Below, piece after piece: positions 8,385 through 17,365 of a stretch of 64,000 bases of DNA. Origin of the DNA: a bacterium. GTDB taxonomy: Bacteria > Chloroflexota > Anaerolineae > Caldilineales > Caldilineaceae. The position numbers and the translations under genes are program-made. The notes under the pieces were generated by a model, which ran no database searches, was not told where the DNA came from, and saw only the letters and a list, made by a program, of their open reading frames with translations. The stretch spans positions 62,001 through 126,000 of the forward strand of contig WGMT01000003.1 in NCBI GenBank assembly GCA_016124945.1. Direction: 5' to 3'. Within the stretch, counting starts at the first letter, position 1, and each line of letters begins with the position of its first letter.

Positions 8385-9551
8385 GTGATTATCGGCATCG
8401 ACGCGTCGCGGGCCACCAGTGACACCGTCACCGGCACCGAACGATATTCGCGGGAGATCATCCGTCACCTGCTGGCGCTGCCCGCGGCGACAGCGCACTG
8501 CTGGCGGTTGTACACGCGCAAAGCGGTGGATCTATCACTTTTCGGCGCAGGCAACCTGCCCCACGTCGAGATCCGTCCTCTGTCCACTCGCCGCCTGTGG
8601 ACGCACCGTGCCCTGGCCTGGGAGGTGGTGCGCCATCGACCCGACGTGCTTTTTGTCCCCGCGCATGTGATCCCATTGCTGCCGCCGCCACTGCTGCCCC
8701 GGTCTGTGGTGACGATCCACGATGTGGGCTATCGTCACTTCCCCGAAGCGCACACGCGCCCCCAACGGATCTATCTGGATGGGTCAACGCGCTGGAGTGT
8801 TTCCGCGGCGCGCCGGGTCGTTGCGATCAGCCAATTCACCGCCAACGATCTAACGCGGTTTTATGGGATAAAGGCGGGGAAGGTGGAGGTGGTGTATGAA
8901 GGAGTGCCAGAAAGTCAAAAGTCAACAAGGCAGCCGACCGCAGCGGTCGGAGCGCAAAAGGCAAAAGGGGCGGATCGGGTTGAGGCTGTAAGCGCGGTGG
9001 TTGGCAATCGTCCGTATGCGCTCTACGTGGGGACGATTCAGCCGCGCAAGAATCTGGCCCGGTTGATTGAAGCCTATTCGCGGATTTGTGGGCGGGTGGA
9101 TTGGGATTTGGTGCTGGTGGGCAAGCGGGGCTGGTTGAGCGAAGATCTCTACACCGCGGCGGTGCAGCACGGGGTGGGTGAGCGAGTCCACTTTCCCGGC
9201 TACCTGCCCGATGACGTTGTGGATGAATTGATGGCTGGGGCGCGCTTTTTTGCGTTCCCGTCGCTCTTTGAAGGCTTCGGGTTGCCTGTCCTCGAAGCAC
9301 AGCAGAAAGGAACCCCTGTGATGACTTCGTACAATTCCTCGTTGCCCGAAATTGCCGGCGACGCGGCGATTCTCGTCGATCCTATGGACATCGACGCCAT
9401 CGCCGACGCCATGCTACGCCTCAGCGAAGACGAAGCGCTGCGGCAGCAACTCATCGCCGCCGGTCTCAAAAACGTCAAACGTTTCTCCTGGGAGAAGGCA
9501 GCGCAAGAAACGCTGGCGGTGCTGGAAAAGGCGGCAAAAGGCAATGAATGA
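8385..9551 (+). CDS. glycosyltransferase family 4 (GT-B fold)
   Basis: GT-B glycosyltransferase of the mannosyltransferase-like GT4 group, acting at the cytoplasmic face on lipid or polysaccharide acceptors. N-terminal half begins IIGIDASRATSDTVTGTERY; the C-terminal nucleotide-sugar domain carries LYVGTIQPRKNLARLIEAY and the E-x7-E motif EGFGLPVLE. The start is GTG with GAGG just upstream. Between the two halves (about residues 176-205) lies a low-complexity stretch encoded by a repeat insertion at 8911-8967 that keeps the frame. The stop codon sits inside the left arm of a 30-bp inverted repeat. Confidence 0.9.
   Translation: MIIGIDASRATSDTVTGTERYSREIIRHLLALPAATAHCWRLYTRKAVDLSLFGAGNLPHVEIRPLSTRRLWTHRALAWEVVRHRPDVLFVPAHVIPLLPPPLLPRSVVTIHDVGYRHFPEAHTRPQRIYLDGSTRWSVSAARRVVAISQFTANDLTRFYGIKAGKVEVVYEGVPESQKSTRQPTAAVGAQKAKGADRVEAVSAVVGNRPYALYVGTIQPRKNLARLIEAYSRICGRVDWDLVLVGKRGWLSEDLYTAAVQHGVGERVHFPGYLPDDVVDELMAGARFFAFPSLFEGFGLPVLEAQQKGTPVMTSYNSSLPEIAGDAAILVDPMDIDAIADAMLRLSEDEALRQQLIAAGLKNVKRFSWEKAAQETLAVLEKAAKGNE
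8911..8967. repeat. in-frame palindromic repeat inside the glycosyltransferase gene
   Basis: Two AAAGTCA heptamers (8911-8924), a 17-bp palindrome CCGACCGCAGCGGTCGG (8934-8950), then two GCAAAAG heptamers (8954-8967). The same palindrome, in complementary form, is at 27251-27267. The insert is translated as a Gln/Lys/Ala-rich spacer between the two GT-B halves. Confidence 0.75.
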
Positions 9552-9611
9552 AGAATAAAGAATGGGTGGAGCGACCAACTTGCTCCACCCATTCTTTATT
9601 CTTCATTCATT
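9543..9611. terminator. 30-bp perfect inverted repeat (family A copy 1), likely bidirectional terminator
   Basis: Arms 9543-9572 and 9582-9611 are perfectly complementary over 30 bp with a 9-nt loop. The left arm includes the glycosyltransferase stop codon; the right arm ends 20 bp before the stop of the convergent permease gene. The outer arm sequence AATGAATGAAGAATAAAG recurs at 49628-49739. Confidence 0.85.
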
Positions 9612-9630
9612 GTTCACGGCACAGCAGATC

Positions 9631-10482
9631 CTACCCCTTGACCGCTCCTGCCGTCAGACCTTCCACCAACCGCTGCTGGAAGACGAGCACCAGGATCACC
9701 AGGGGAACGGTGACGACAACAGCCGCCGCCATAATGTCGCCCCAGGGGATCTCGAAGGCCTGATCACCGGTAAAGAGCGCAATCGCCACAGGGACGGTGC
9801 GCTGTGTCGGCGTTAACGTGAAGGTGAGGGCGTAGAGGAACTCGTTCCAAGCCGAAATGAAGGTGAGCAGCCCCGTTGTCACCAGACCGGGCGCTGTCAA
9901 CGGCAATAAGATCAGGTAGAAGGTCTGAAGCGGCGTTGCGCCATCCACATAGGCGGCCTGTTCCAATTCGGCGGGCAGGCTTTTGAAGAAGTTGCTCAGC
10001 ACCCAAACGGTAAAGGGTAACGAGAAGGTCATGTAGGTGAGGATCAGCGCCCAGGGCGTGTTGTAGATGTCGAGGGCGCGCACCATGGTGAAGAGCGAAC
10101 CCAGAATCGCAATCGCCGGGAACATGGTCATCGAAAGGATGGTATAGAGCACCAGTGTACGCCCACGGAAGCGTAGACGTCCTAGTGCGTAGGCGCCGAA
10201 AGCACCAAATGCCAACGACAGCAGCACTGTGGTCAAAGCAACAAAAGCCGAATTGCGTAAAGCCAACACAAAGATGTCGTTGGTGAGGACAGATTGGTAA
10301 GTCGACAACGTGGGCATTTCTGGGAAGTAGCGCACTGGCGTGCTAAAAAGCTGATTCGGTGGCGTAATCGACGAAATAATCGCCCAATAGAATGGGAACA
10401 GCGTGTAGATGGCAATGAGCAACACAATCACCCAGAAGAGGATGTCTCTAAGAATTCGTCGCACTTCATAGTTCTTCTGCAT
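9631..10482 (-). CDS. sugar ABC transporter permease, MalG type
   Basis: Inner-membrane permease of a carbohydrate (CUT1) ABC importer. Six predicted membrane segments start with ILFWVIVLLIAIYTLFPFYW; the EAA loop that docks on the ATPase is visible as EQAAYVDGATPLQTFYLILLP. 283 residues, family length. The start lies 6 bp downstream of the MalF-type gene. No ATPase gene is in this operon, so the transporter probably shares an MsmK-type ATPase encoded elsewhere. Confidence 0.93.
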   Translation of the reverse strand: MQKNYEVRRILRDILFWVIVLLIAIYTLFPFYWAIISSITPPNQLFSTPVRYFPEMPTLSTYQSVLTNDIFVLALRNSAFVALTTVLLSLAFGAFGAYALGRLRFRGRTLVLYTILSMTMFPAIAILGSLFTMVRALDIYNTPWALILTYMTFSLPFTVWVLSNFFKSLPAELEQAAYVDGATPLQTFYLILLPLTAPGLVTTGLLTFISAWNEFLYALTFTLTPTQRTVPVAIALFTGDQAFEIPWGDIMAAAVVVTVPLVILVLVFQQRLVEGLTAGAVKG

Positions 10483-10488
10483 CGTGAC

Positions 10489-11427
10489 TTAGACCTCCTC
10501 TTTGTAGATAGTGGTCATGTAGATCACCACAAACACGGCAATCACCACGAAAATCATCACACTGATGGTTGATCCAAAACCTAGTTTTGTAAACTGTATT
10601 AGATGCCTTTGGTTAAAGGTTGCCATCGTTTCTGTGCCCGAAGCACCGCCGGTCATGATCCAAACTAGATCGAAAATACGCAAGGTGTCGAGTGTACGGA
10701 AAATCAGCGCCACCACCAGCGCCGGGCGTAACATAGGCAGCGTAATCGACACAAAAGAACGCCAACCGGTGGCACCGTCTACGGAAGCGGCTTCATACAG
10801 ATCCCCGGGGATCAATTGAAGGCCGGCCAAGAGCAGCAGCGCCATGAAAGGGGTTGTCTTCCACACGTCCACGGCCACCAGCGCCCAGATTGCCGTATTG
10901 GCTTCGGCCACCCAGGCTACCTTCGTAGGCAAGATGGGGATAATCCGGGTGAAGAAATCATTGATCACGCCGAAGACATCGTGGTACATCCATTTCCACA
11001 TCTGCGAAGAGATCGCTGTTGGGATCGCCCAAGGCACCAGCATCGCTGTGCGCATGAGGCCGCGCCCTGGGAACTTGCTGTTCACCACCAGCGCAACACC
11101 CAGGCCCAGGAGAGTCTCCAGCGACACGGCGACCAAGGTGAAACGCACTGTGTTCCACACCGCAGCCCACCAGCGGCTGTTACCCAGCAGATCGACATAA
11201 TTTTCGATGCCGATGAATTCCCATTCACGGTTACTTCCCAAGCGGGCATCGAAAAAGGTGGCATAAAAGGTGTTGGCCAGCGGATAAAACGCCACACCGA
11301 TGACGACGATCAGGGCCGGAAGCAGGAAAATCCAGGCAAGCCGCTCTTCTGCCTTAGCCTGTACACTCAACTCGCGTTTGGGCGGTGCCGGCCTTTGTGT
11401 TGTCTGTGCAACTTGGGATGTAGCCAA
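10489..11427 (-). CDS. sugar ABC transporter permease, MalF type
   Basis: Partner permease of the same CUT1 importer, with hydrophobic segments beginning at LAWIFLLPALIVVIGVAFYP and the EAA loop YEAASVDGATGWRSFVSITL. The best start is TTG at 11427, because AAAGGAG precedes it by 7 nt; an in-frame GTG at 11454 would place that ribosome site inside the gene. About 312 residues. It is separated from the upstream binding-protein gene by a strong stem-loop (11481-11510), an arrangement that often lowers permease expression relative to the binding protein. Confidence 0.92.
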   Translation of the reverse strand: MATSQVAQTTQRPAPPKRELSVQAKAEERLAWIFLLPALIVVIGVAFYPLANTFYATFFDARLGSNREWEFIGIENYVDLLGNSRWWAAVWNTVRFTLVAVSLETLLGLGVALVVNSKFPGRGLMRTAMLVPWAIPTAISSQMWKWMYHDVFGVINDFFTRIIPILPTKVAWVAEANTAIWALVAVDVWKTTPFMALLLLAGLQLIPGDLYEAASVDGATGWRSFVSITLPMLRPALVVALIFRTLDTLRIFDLVWIMTGGASGTETMATFNQRHLIQFTKLGFGSTISVMIFVVIAVFVVIYMTTIYKEEV

Positions 11428-11480
11428 GTGTCGACTCCTTTCTGCTGCTCTCACAAATCAGACGTACATTGAATCAAGGC

Positions 11481-11510
11481 CAAACAGGGCGCCTTTCGGC
11501 GCCCTGTTTG
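11481..11510 (-). terminator. 13-bp stem-loop between binding protein and permease genes
   Basis: Arms CAAACAGGGCGCC and GGCGCCCTGTTTG, perfectly complementary, with a 4-nt loop. It lies 15 bp after the binding-protein stop and has no long T-run, so it fits a partial terminator or mRNA-stabilising hairpin rather than a full stop. Confidence 0.85.
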
Positions 11511-11524
11511 TACTTCAACTACAT

Positions 11525-12856
11525 TTACTGAAGCAGATCCTGCAACTGCGATTCAATCTGCTGCACAGCTTCTTCGGCCGTCTGTTCGCCGGTCAGCACA
11601 CGGTGAACTTCGGTGAAGTAGATGGTGGAGACTTCGTTGTACTGGTCGCCGGTCACTGTGCTGGGGCGAGCCACAGCGTTGGTGAAGACGTCGAAGAGCG
11701 AGCCGAAGAAGGGGCGAGCTTCGAGGATGTCGGCATCTTCGTAGAGCGACTGGATCGTGGGCAGCGAGCTACCGATGGTGGCGCGAATCTTCTGCGCTTC
11801 GGGATCGCTGGCCATACAGGCGGCCCAACGGCCGGCGGCATCCTGATTTTCGCTGTAGGCGCTTACAGCCATCTGCCAACCACCGAGGGTGGCGGCACCT
11901 TGACCACCTTCAATGTCGCCGGCGGGCAGCACGGTCACGTCGAAGTTACCGGCAATGGCGCTGTCTTCGCCCTGGCCTAGGCTGTAGGCATAGGGCCAGT
12001 TGCGCATGAAGGCGGCGTTGCCGGTCTGCCACACATTGCGGGCTTCTTCTTCCTGGTAGGTGGTGACGCCAGAGGGGCTAATGTTGCCGACCCAGCTTGC
12101 CGCCAATTCGAAAGCAGCAATGGCATTTGGGTTGTTGATGGAGATGGTGCCATCGGGTTCAACGATCTGACCACCGCCGAAGCTGTACTGCCATTCCAGC
12201 GCATCACAGGTCAGACCTTCGTAGGCGTTGCCCTGCCACACAAAACCCCAGAAGTCGCTCAGTCCTTCGCCACGTTCGCCTTCCTGGATCGCACCGGCCA
12301 TTTCGGTAAGTTGGCTCCAAGTGCTGGGCGGTCCATCATAGCCGTACTTCTCAAGCAGGTCTGCGCGGTAGTAGAGCAGACCCGCATCGGTGAACCATGG
12401 AATGCCGACCAGGCTGCCGTCAACGGTGTTGTTTTGGACGATGGCGGGGAAGTGGTCTTCCAAGTTGTCGACGTACGGCGTTAGGTCGATGAGGTGCTCG
12501 GCCAGGATACCAGGCCAGATTACGTCGATCTGCATGACGTCGATGTCACCGGAGCCAGCGCCAAAGAACTGAAGGTAGAGGGCCAGGCGGTCGGTGGCGC
12601 TTTCGGGGCCGCTCACCACTTCAACGTTAATGCCGGTCTGCTCATTGCAGTAGGCGACAGCCTCTTCGTCGCCAGGACGGGCTGTGGCCCACAGCATGGC
12701 AGTGAGTTCTGTATCGGCGTCAGCCGCAGGATCTGCGGCTTCACCTGCTGCGCCATCCTGAACAACCGGCGCGCCGGTGTCCGCTGCAGGACAAGCGGCT
12801 ACAAGCATGGCCATTAGCATCAGCACGGCCATCAACGAAAGTGTTTTTCGACTCAT
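11525..12856 (-). CDS. extracellular sugar-binding lipoprotein of an ABC importer
   Basis: Type 1 solute-binding protein resembling trehalose/maltose binders. Signal peptide with lipobox LVAAC (Cys22), then an acidic Ala/Asp-rich linker typical of tethered lipoproteins. The mature part contains the family features IDVMQIDVIWPGILAEH, LVGIPWFTDAGLLYYRADLL and a C-terminal helical region. 443 residues, full length. First of the three transporter genes; the LacI gene lies 299 bp upstream on the same strand. The exact sugar is not determined from sequence. Confidence 0.92.
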   Translation of the reverse strand: MSRKTLSLMAVLMLMAMLVAACPAADTGAPVVQDGAAGEAADPAADADTELTAMLWATARPGDEEAVAYCNEQTGINVEVVSGPESATDRLALYLQFFGAGSGDIDVMQIDVIWPGILAEHLIDLTPYVDNLEDHFPAIVQNNTVDGSLVGIPWFTDAGLLYYRADLLEKYGYDGPPSTWSQLTEMAGAIQEGERGEGLSDFWGFVWQGNAYEGLTCDALEWQYSFGGGQIVEPDGTISINNPNAIAAFELAASWVGNISPSGVTTYQEEEARNVWQTGNAAFMRNWPYAYSLGQGEDSAIAGNFDVTVLPAGDIEGGQGAATLGGWQMAVSAYSENQDAAGRWAACMASDPEAQKIRATIGSSLPTIQSLYEDADILEARPFFGSLFDVFTNAVARPSTVTGDQYNEVSTIYFTEVHRVLTGEQTAEEAVQQIESQLQDLLQ

Positions 12857-12993
12857 GAGGTACTTTCTCCTTGAATCTATGAGTGGGTGGAATAGAAACC
12901 TATACGGGAAAACAGTTGCTCAAAGCGATCTTCGAGCACCGGCAAACGGCAAAATGCCCAGGCTGAAAGCGTGCACCATCGATCTTGCACGAG

Positions 12994-13066
12994 TGAGACG
13001 GTGCGAATGTGACGGTGCGAATGTGACGGTGTGAATGTGACGGTGCGAATGTGACGGTGCGAATGA
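12994..13066. repeat. 14-bp tandem repeat (two alternating heptamers), about five units
   Basis: Units of GTGCGAATGTGACG at 13001, 13015, 13029 (one substitution), 13043 and a partial at 13057. The 14-bp period is two heptamers. It occupies the leader/promoter region between the LacI stop and the binding-protein start. Just beyond it (about 13104-13132) is a direct repeat CATGAAA(G)CAGATCT. Confidence 0.85.
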
Positions 13067-13155
13067 AACACAAACTGACGGCTTGTTAGGCGATCACCTC
13101 CTTTCATGAAAGCAGATCTCATGAAACAGATCTGGAGGAATCAGTCTCGCTGCGT

Positions 13156-14184
13156 CTAGCTTCGGATGGCCTGTGGGGTACCGCTGGAATTGCGTACTAT
13201 CAACTCTAGCGAAAGCTCACGGTAATGTTCTGTGAGTGAGTTCCCATTCATCAATTCCACAACCATCCTGGCTGCTTCGCTGCCCATTTGGTGCATGGGC
13301 TGACGCACAGTAGTAAGACCGGCAAACGAGGCCAGTTCAATGTCGTCGAAACCGACCAGGGCCAGATCTTGAGGAATACGAATGGCCTGACTTTGAGCGT
13401 ACTCCATAACACCCAGGGCCAACATGTCGCTGGCAGCAAAGATCGCGGTGGGCGGCGCTGGTTGAGACAGCAACGCAGAAGCCGTTTCCCAACCACGCCG
13501 TCGGCTATGACCGTCTCCTTCGTGAATTAAAGAGAGATCAACGTCGATGCCTGCTTCGAGTAGGGCTTTGGTATATCCGCGACGGCGATCCAGGCCGGGC
13601 CAGTTGCCGTCGGGGCCGTTGGGAGCTTTGAAATGATCTTGAATGTAGGCGATGCGTCGATGGCCCAAGCGGATGAGATGGCTCGTGGCCAGGTAGCCGC
13701 CGTAGATGTTGTCTACAAAGACAGACGGCAGGTGTGCGTCCTGGTTATCGGTGACAACCACCGGGATGTTATAGCGTCGAAAGCGCTCAATAAACGTGGT
13801 CGGCAGCGAAAAGGAAATGACGATCAAACCGTCGGAGCGGCGACCTTCAGAAAGGCTTTCAAGTAATGCGATGCGCCGATCTTGTGAATCGAGGTTGAAG
13901 ATGATCAGATCAATTTCGGCCTGTGAGAGCGTCTGCTCAATTCCTTGCAGTACGGCTACCTGGAAGGGATTGGTCAGGTAGCTCAACACGACACCGACTG
14001 TGCGGAGTTGTGCTCGAGATAGGTTGCGCGCCATGAAGTTCGGTTTGTAGCCTAACGCCTCAATCGCGTCGAGCACCTTACGTCGTGTCTGCGCACTGAC
14101 ATTCGCATTGTCGTTAAGGACACGCGAGACCGTACCGATGCCCACGCCGGCAGCCTTGGCTACATCGTAGATGGTGACAGCCAT
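13156..14184 (-). CDS. LacI-family transcriptional regulator of the sugar transporter
   Basis: Full-length LacI/GalR repressor, 342 residues. N-terminal helix-turn-helix TIYDVAKAAGVGIGTVSRVLN followed by the hinge helix (residues about 48-58) and a periplasmic-binding-like sugar sensor domain. Transcribed in the same direction as, and just ahead of, the transporter genes. A perfect LacI-type operator (14393-14408) overlaps the expected start point of a consensus promoter upstream of this gene, so it most likely represses itself and perhaps the transporter operon until the sugar binds. Confidence 0.94.
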   Translation of the reverse strand: MAVTIYDVAKAAGVGIGTVSRVLNDNANVSAQTRRKVLDAIEALGYKPNFMARNLSRAQLRTVGVVLSYLTNPFQVAVLQGIEQTLSQAEIDLIIFNLDSQDRRIALLESLSEGRRSDGLIVISFSLPTTFIERFRRYNIPVVVTDNQDAHLPSVFVDNIYGGYLATSHLIRLGHRRIAYIQDHFKAPNGPDGNWPGLDRRRGYTKALLEAGIDVDLSLIHEGDGHSRRRGWETASALLSQPAPPTAIFAASDMLALGVMEYAQSQAIRIPQDLALVGFDDIELASFAGLTTVRQPMHQMGSEAARMVVELMNGNSLTEHYRELSLELIVRNSSGTPQAIRS

Positions 14185-14308
14185 ACAGCTTGTCTTTCTA
14201 CTCCCAAGAGACTGTAAATGTGGTTGTGGTTGAACAGCTCGCTGGTCAAAAAGGATAAGGTTGCGCTCATTGAATTAGGCTCAATACGCCACCGTTGGGG
14301 ACGGTGCG

Positions 14309-14348
14309 AGAATTAACATCAGTGCTGATACCTCACGATGTTAATTCT
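14309..14348. repeat. 12-bp inverted repeat in the lacI leader
   Basis: AGAATTAACATC (14309-14320) and GATGTTAATTCT (14337-14348) are perfectly complementary with a 16-nt loop. It falls in the untranslated leader of the LacI gene, downstream of the operator. It could form an mRNA hairpin or be a second protein-binding dyad. Confidence 0.7.
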
Positions 14349-14392
14349 TCGGTGCAATCTGTCGATGGGTGCGATGTTGAATTGCACGCGAT

Positions 14393-14441
14393 TTGGAAGC
14401 GCTTCCAAGACAATTATAGAGCAGGGAATACCTGTTGTCAA
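14393..14441 (-). promoter_or_regulatory. consensus promoter with perfect LacI-type operator
   Basis: Read on the minus strand: -35 TTGACA (14441-14436), 17-bp spacer, -10 TATAAT (14418-14413), both perfect matches to the housekeeping consensus. The operator TTGGAAGCGCTTCCAA (14393-14408), a perfect 16-bp palindrome of the LacI/GalR class, covers the expected transcription start. It drives the LacI gene and possibly the transporter genes. Confidence 0.9.
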
Positions 14442-14474
14442 GTCGGGATTTCCAGCACTCGCGGAGAATATCGG

Positions 14475-17111
14475 CTATGCAGGATCGGTGTGGGAACGGT
14501 AGGAGATGTGCGACAACCCAGTCGAAACACCGTTGCGGCGAAAGGTGACGGTAGCACGTCGCCCCGCTTCTAGAGTGACAATGGCTTCGGCGTCAAGCCC
14601 TTCGGGGGAAATGAAGTAGGCCGCCGGTGGCAGTTGATCAATCCAGGCCGAAAAAGGTGCGTCCTCGATGCTACCAGTGGCGGTGACACGCTGTTCGCCC
14701 TCCTCATTGACGACAGCAATGGGCAGGCCGCCCCGACCCAGCACATGGATCAGAATGCCTTCGCTACCCTCGCCCACCGTCTGCTCGTCCACCCGCCACG
14801 TCCACGCAGGCGCAAGTGCAGGCAGTGTAACCACCGCCACCTGCCGAGCATGGACATCAACGCCCGGCTGCCAGTATCCGTTACCGCTCAGTGTGTAGAT
14901 CCCACCAGGGACAGCCTCGAAACAGATCGGTTGGCCTTCTTCCACTGGCAACTGGGTGTAAAAATCGCCGGAAACACTCACCAGGCGAAAGTCTTCATCT
15001 AGTTCGGCGCCTTCGGGGATCTGAAGTTCGACCACGGCCAGGTTGTCGTCTGACCGCTGTGTCGAAAGCTCGTCTGCAACGAACGTAAAATTGACCTGCA
15101 CCTGATTTTTGCCGTCGATACCGATGCGGTTGCGCGCCGTCGTCTGCTCCTGGCCCAGCAACGCCACGGAGTAAAGACCGGGGGCAAGGTGATCGAAGTT
15201 GTAGCGATCCTGTTCGTCTATTTCGGTGAAGCGTTGCCGTCCGTGTGCATCGATGAGGATGAGTTGTTGCCCCCAGCCGTCCACCACCTGGCCGTAGATG
15301 ACGGAAAACTGTAGAAAGCTTCGCTCAAAGGGACGGTTGAAGACGAAGTTGATCAGCGTCGGCCCGCCCATGCGCGCCTGCGCCTCTAACGCAAAGGAGT
15401 CACCATCGCCGCCGGTGACGCCCAGCACTTCCACCCGGTACTCGCCGCTGGGGAGCGGCGTGATCTCACAGCCGGCCACGCCGTCGGCGCGGCGCGCCAG
15501 GGGAACAACGCGGCTGCTCTGACCGCTGCTGTCGTCGCTACGGCGAAGGCGGATCGCCAACGTCCCCGCTTCGGTGGTAAGCAAAGACGACTCGACACGG
15601 CACCGCAACAAAGACGGCCCCACCTCTTCCAGCGGGATCACCTCATGTCCCCAACGGTCGACGGTGAGTTTGAGTTCGACGTGATTGCGCCCGTCGAGTT
15701 CAATGTTTTCGCGACGGCTGCCTACCGGCTGTTCCACCCAGATGGTGTAACGCCCACGCGCCAGGTCGACAAATTCAAAGTGGCCGTTGCTTGCAGCCAG
15801 GGTGCGATAGAGGGCACCGTCGGCCCGCACCAGGCAGAGGACGGCGTTGGCACCGCCGCGCACCTGTCCACTTAACACTGATGCAGTCGCTACATTCATA
15901 ACGGGCGCCAATTCCCCAACGGCGACAGTTTCCCGGCCGGGCAGAGACTGTACTTCCACTGGTTTTTCGGCGGCAACGGTCTGTCGCGACGGTGTCCAAA
16001 AAGGCAGGCGAGTGCGTTTCGGCTCGGCCTTGAGCGCGGGGACGATGGGCAGCGTCTGCTGTGGCCAGGCTGCGCTGTACCAGGCTTCTTCCTCGGGCGC
16101 AGGGCGGTCGCTTTCTACGGCGTCGTTGGCCAGCAGCCAGAAGGCGGTGCAGAAGAAGGCATCGGGCGCAGGGGCGTAGCGGCGACTGGTGCCCATCATC
16201 ACACGGCAGGCTTCCAATGTCTGCGCCAGGTGGAGGAGGGGCGTTATCGCGGGGTAGCGTGGATCTTCCTTTGCGCCCACCACCCAGCCGCCCGCAGTAG
16301 AGAGGATGGGCAGGCTGCGGCCTAACAGGCGCAGGTTGATGGCGTCGATGGCTTCGTAGGCCAGCCAACATTCCTCGTCGCCGGGGATCTTTACTGTATC
16401 AGGTAGGCTTCCCTGGCTTGCCTGGCGGCGCAGGTTGTTGATCCAGGGCAGTTCACGTCGTTGCCAGGCGTCGCCACGCCAATCTTCGTGGCCAAGGGCG
16501 TCGTAATACTCTTGTGTCAGCGGCGCGCCGTCTCGGTGCCCAGGATCGTGGGGGAAATTAAGCGGACGGTTGAGTCCGCCGTTGCGCAGCGCCTGCCAGA
16601 TCGGGCCGCGGATCAGATTCAAGTGTCCACGCTCAATGAGCAGACGCAGCAGATCGAAGTGGTGTTGGGGTGCCAGCGGCGGCAGCGCAGGCAGTCCACC
16701 CCGGGCCAGCACTGATTCCAGATCGGCCACCACGCGGTCCGCAACCAGGTGGATTGCCTCACGCAGCGGCGGCACACGCAGCGAGCCGGCGACATATTGC
16801 GGTTCAAAGTAGCGCACGCCCGCCGCCACCAGTGTGTCAACGGCCTCGATTTCGGCGCGAGAAAAGGCCAACGTGCGGCTGTCCTGGCGTTGAATCTGCA
16901 CAATGGGCATAATGCCCACAGCCAGCAACTCCTCGGCCAACGACAATGCATAGCGATGATCGGCTATCTTCACCCAACAGACGCCCAATGCCTGCAACTC
17001 GGGGATCCAGAATGAGCGCAACTGTGCCAAACTCACATGGCTGATCCCTGCGCTCCAATGCACGCCGATGCCGGTATCGTTGATAGGACGTGGGTAGTCG
17101 AGTAGATCCAT
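14475..17111 (-). CDS. large protein with glycosidase-like N-domain and carboxypeptidase-regulatory-like beta repeats
   Basis: 878-residue protein that I cannot assign to a named family. Residues 1-370 look like a TIM-barrel glycosidase-type domain ([59 protein letters not shown]). Residues about 400-860 hold several beta-sandwich repeats of the CNA-B/carboxypeptidase-regulatory kind ([64 protein letters not shown]). No signal peptide or membrane segment is seen, which is odd for such an architecture. It lies upstream of the LacI-transporter genes on the same strand, and an octamer array is just before its start. Confidence 0.7.
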   Translation of the reverse strand: MDLLDYPRPINDTGIGVHWSAGISHVSLAQLRSFWIPELQALGVCWVKIADHRYALSLAEELLAVGIMPIVQIQRQDSRTLAFSRAEIEAVDTLVAAGVRYFEPQYVAGSLRVPPLREAIHLVADRVVADLESVLARGGLPALPPLAPQHHFDLLRLLIERGHLNLIRGPIWQALRNGGLNRPLNFPHDPGHRDGAPLTQEYYDALGHEDWRGDAWQRRELPWINNLRRQASQGSLPDTVKIPGDEECWLAYEAIDAINLRLLGRSLPILSTAGGWVVGAKEDPRYPAITPLLHLAQTLEACRVMMGTSRRYAPAPDAFFCTAFWLLANDAVESDRPAPEEEAWYSAAWPQQTLPIVPALKAEPKRTRLPFWTPSRQTVAAEKPVEVQSLPGRETVAVGELAPVMNVATASVLSGQVRGGANAVLCLVRADGALYRTLAASNGHFEFVDLARGRYTIWVEQPVGSRRENIELDGRNHVELKLTVDRWGHEVIPLEEVGPSLLRCRVESSLLTTEAGTLAIRLRRSDDSSGQSSRVVPLARRADGVAGCEITPLPSGEYRVEVLGVTGGDGDSFALEAQARMGGPTLINFVFNRPFERSFLQFSVIYGQVVDGWGQQLILIDAHGRQRFTEIDEQDRYNFDHLAPGLYSVALLGQEQTTARNRIGIDGKNQVQVNFTFVADELSTQRSDDNLAVVELQIPEGAELDEDFRLVSVSGDFYTQLPVEEGQPICFEAVPGGIYTLSGNGYWQPGVDVHARQVAVVTLPALAPAWTWRVDEQTVGEGSEGILIHVLGRGGLPIAVVNEEGEQRVTATGSIEDAPFSAWIDQLPPAAYFISPEGLDAEAIVTLEAGRRATVTFRRNGVSTGLSHISYRSHTDPA

Positions 17112-17135
17112 GAAGGCTGCCTGAGCAATGCGGGT

Positions 17136-17183
17136 GGGATGATGGGATGATGGGATGATGGGATGATGGGATGATGGGATGAG
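17136..17183. repeat. octamer tandem array GGGATGAT x6
   Basis: Six consecutive 8-bp units, the last ending in G instead of T, starting 24 bp upstream of the 878-residue protein's start codon. The same unit occurs as foldback pairs at 26305-26345, 37307-37367 and 51869-51911, but here only one arm is present. Three GTCGTCC heptamers follow at 17229-17249. Confidence 0.85.
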
Positions 17184-17365
17184 ACAAGAATGAAGAATCT
17201 AGCCAAGACGCCAATACGATTCACAGCGGTCGTCCGTCGTCCGTCGTCCATTATACCGCCGACCACCCGTTACCGCACAGATCCACCTATCTTTGCCCAA
17301 CACGGGGCAGATGAGGTATTGTAGAAGCAGAAGCGCTATCTCACAGCCCATCGACGGATAAGCCC

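Noticed and set aside
7131..8498. 455-codon frame antisense to the sarcosine-oxidase-like gene
   Set aside because: It mirrors a well-supported flavoenzyme gene and begins inside the glycosyltransferase gene; no family features.
12877..13122. Minus-strand 81-codon frame upstream of the sugar-binding protein, starting near a strong GAAAGGAGGTGATC sequence
   Set aside because: Its sequence is mostly translated 14-bp repeat, with no recognisable protein features; the ribosome-site-like match is probably accidental.
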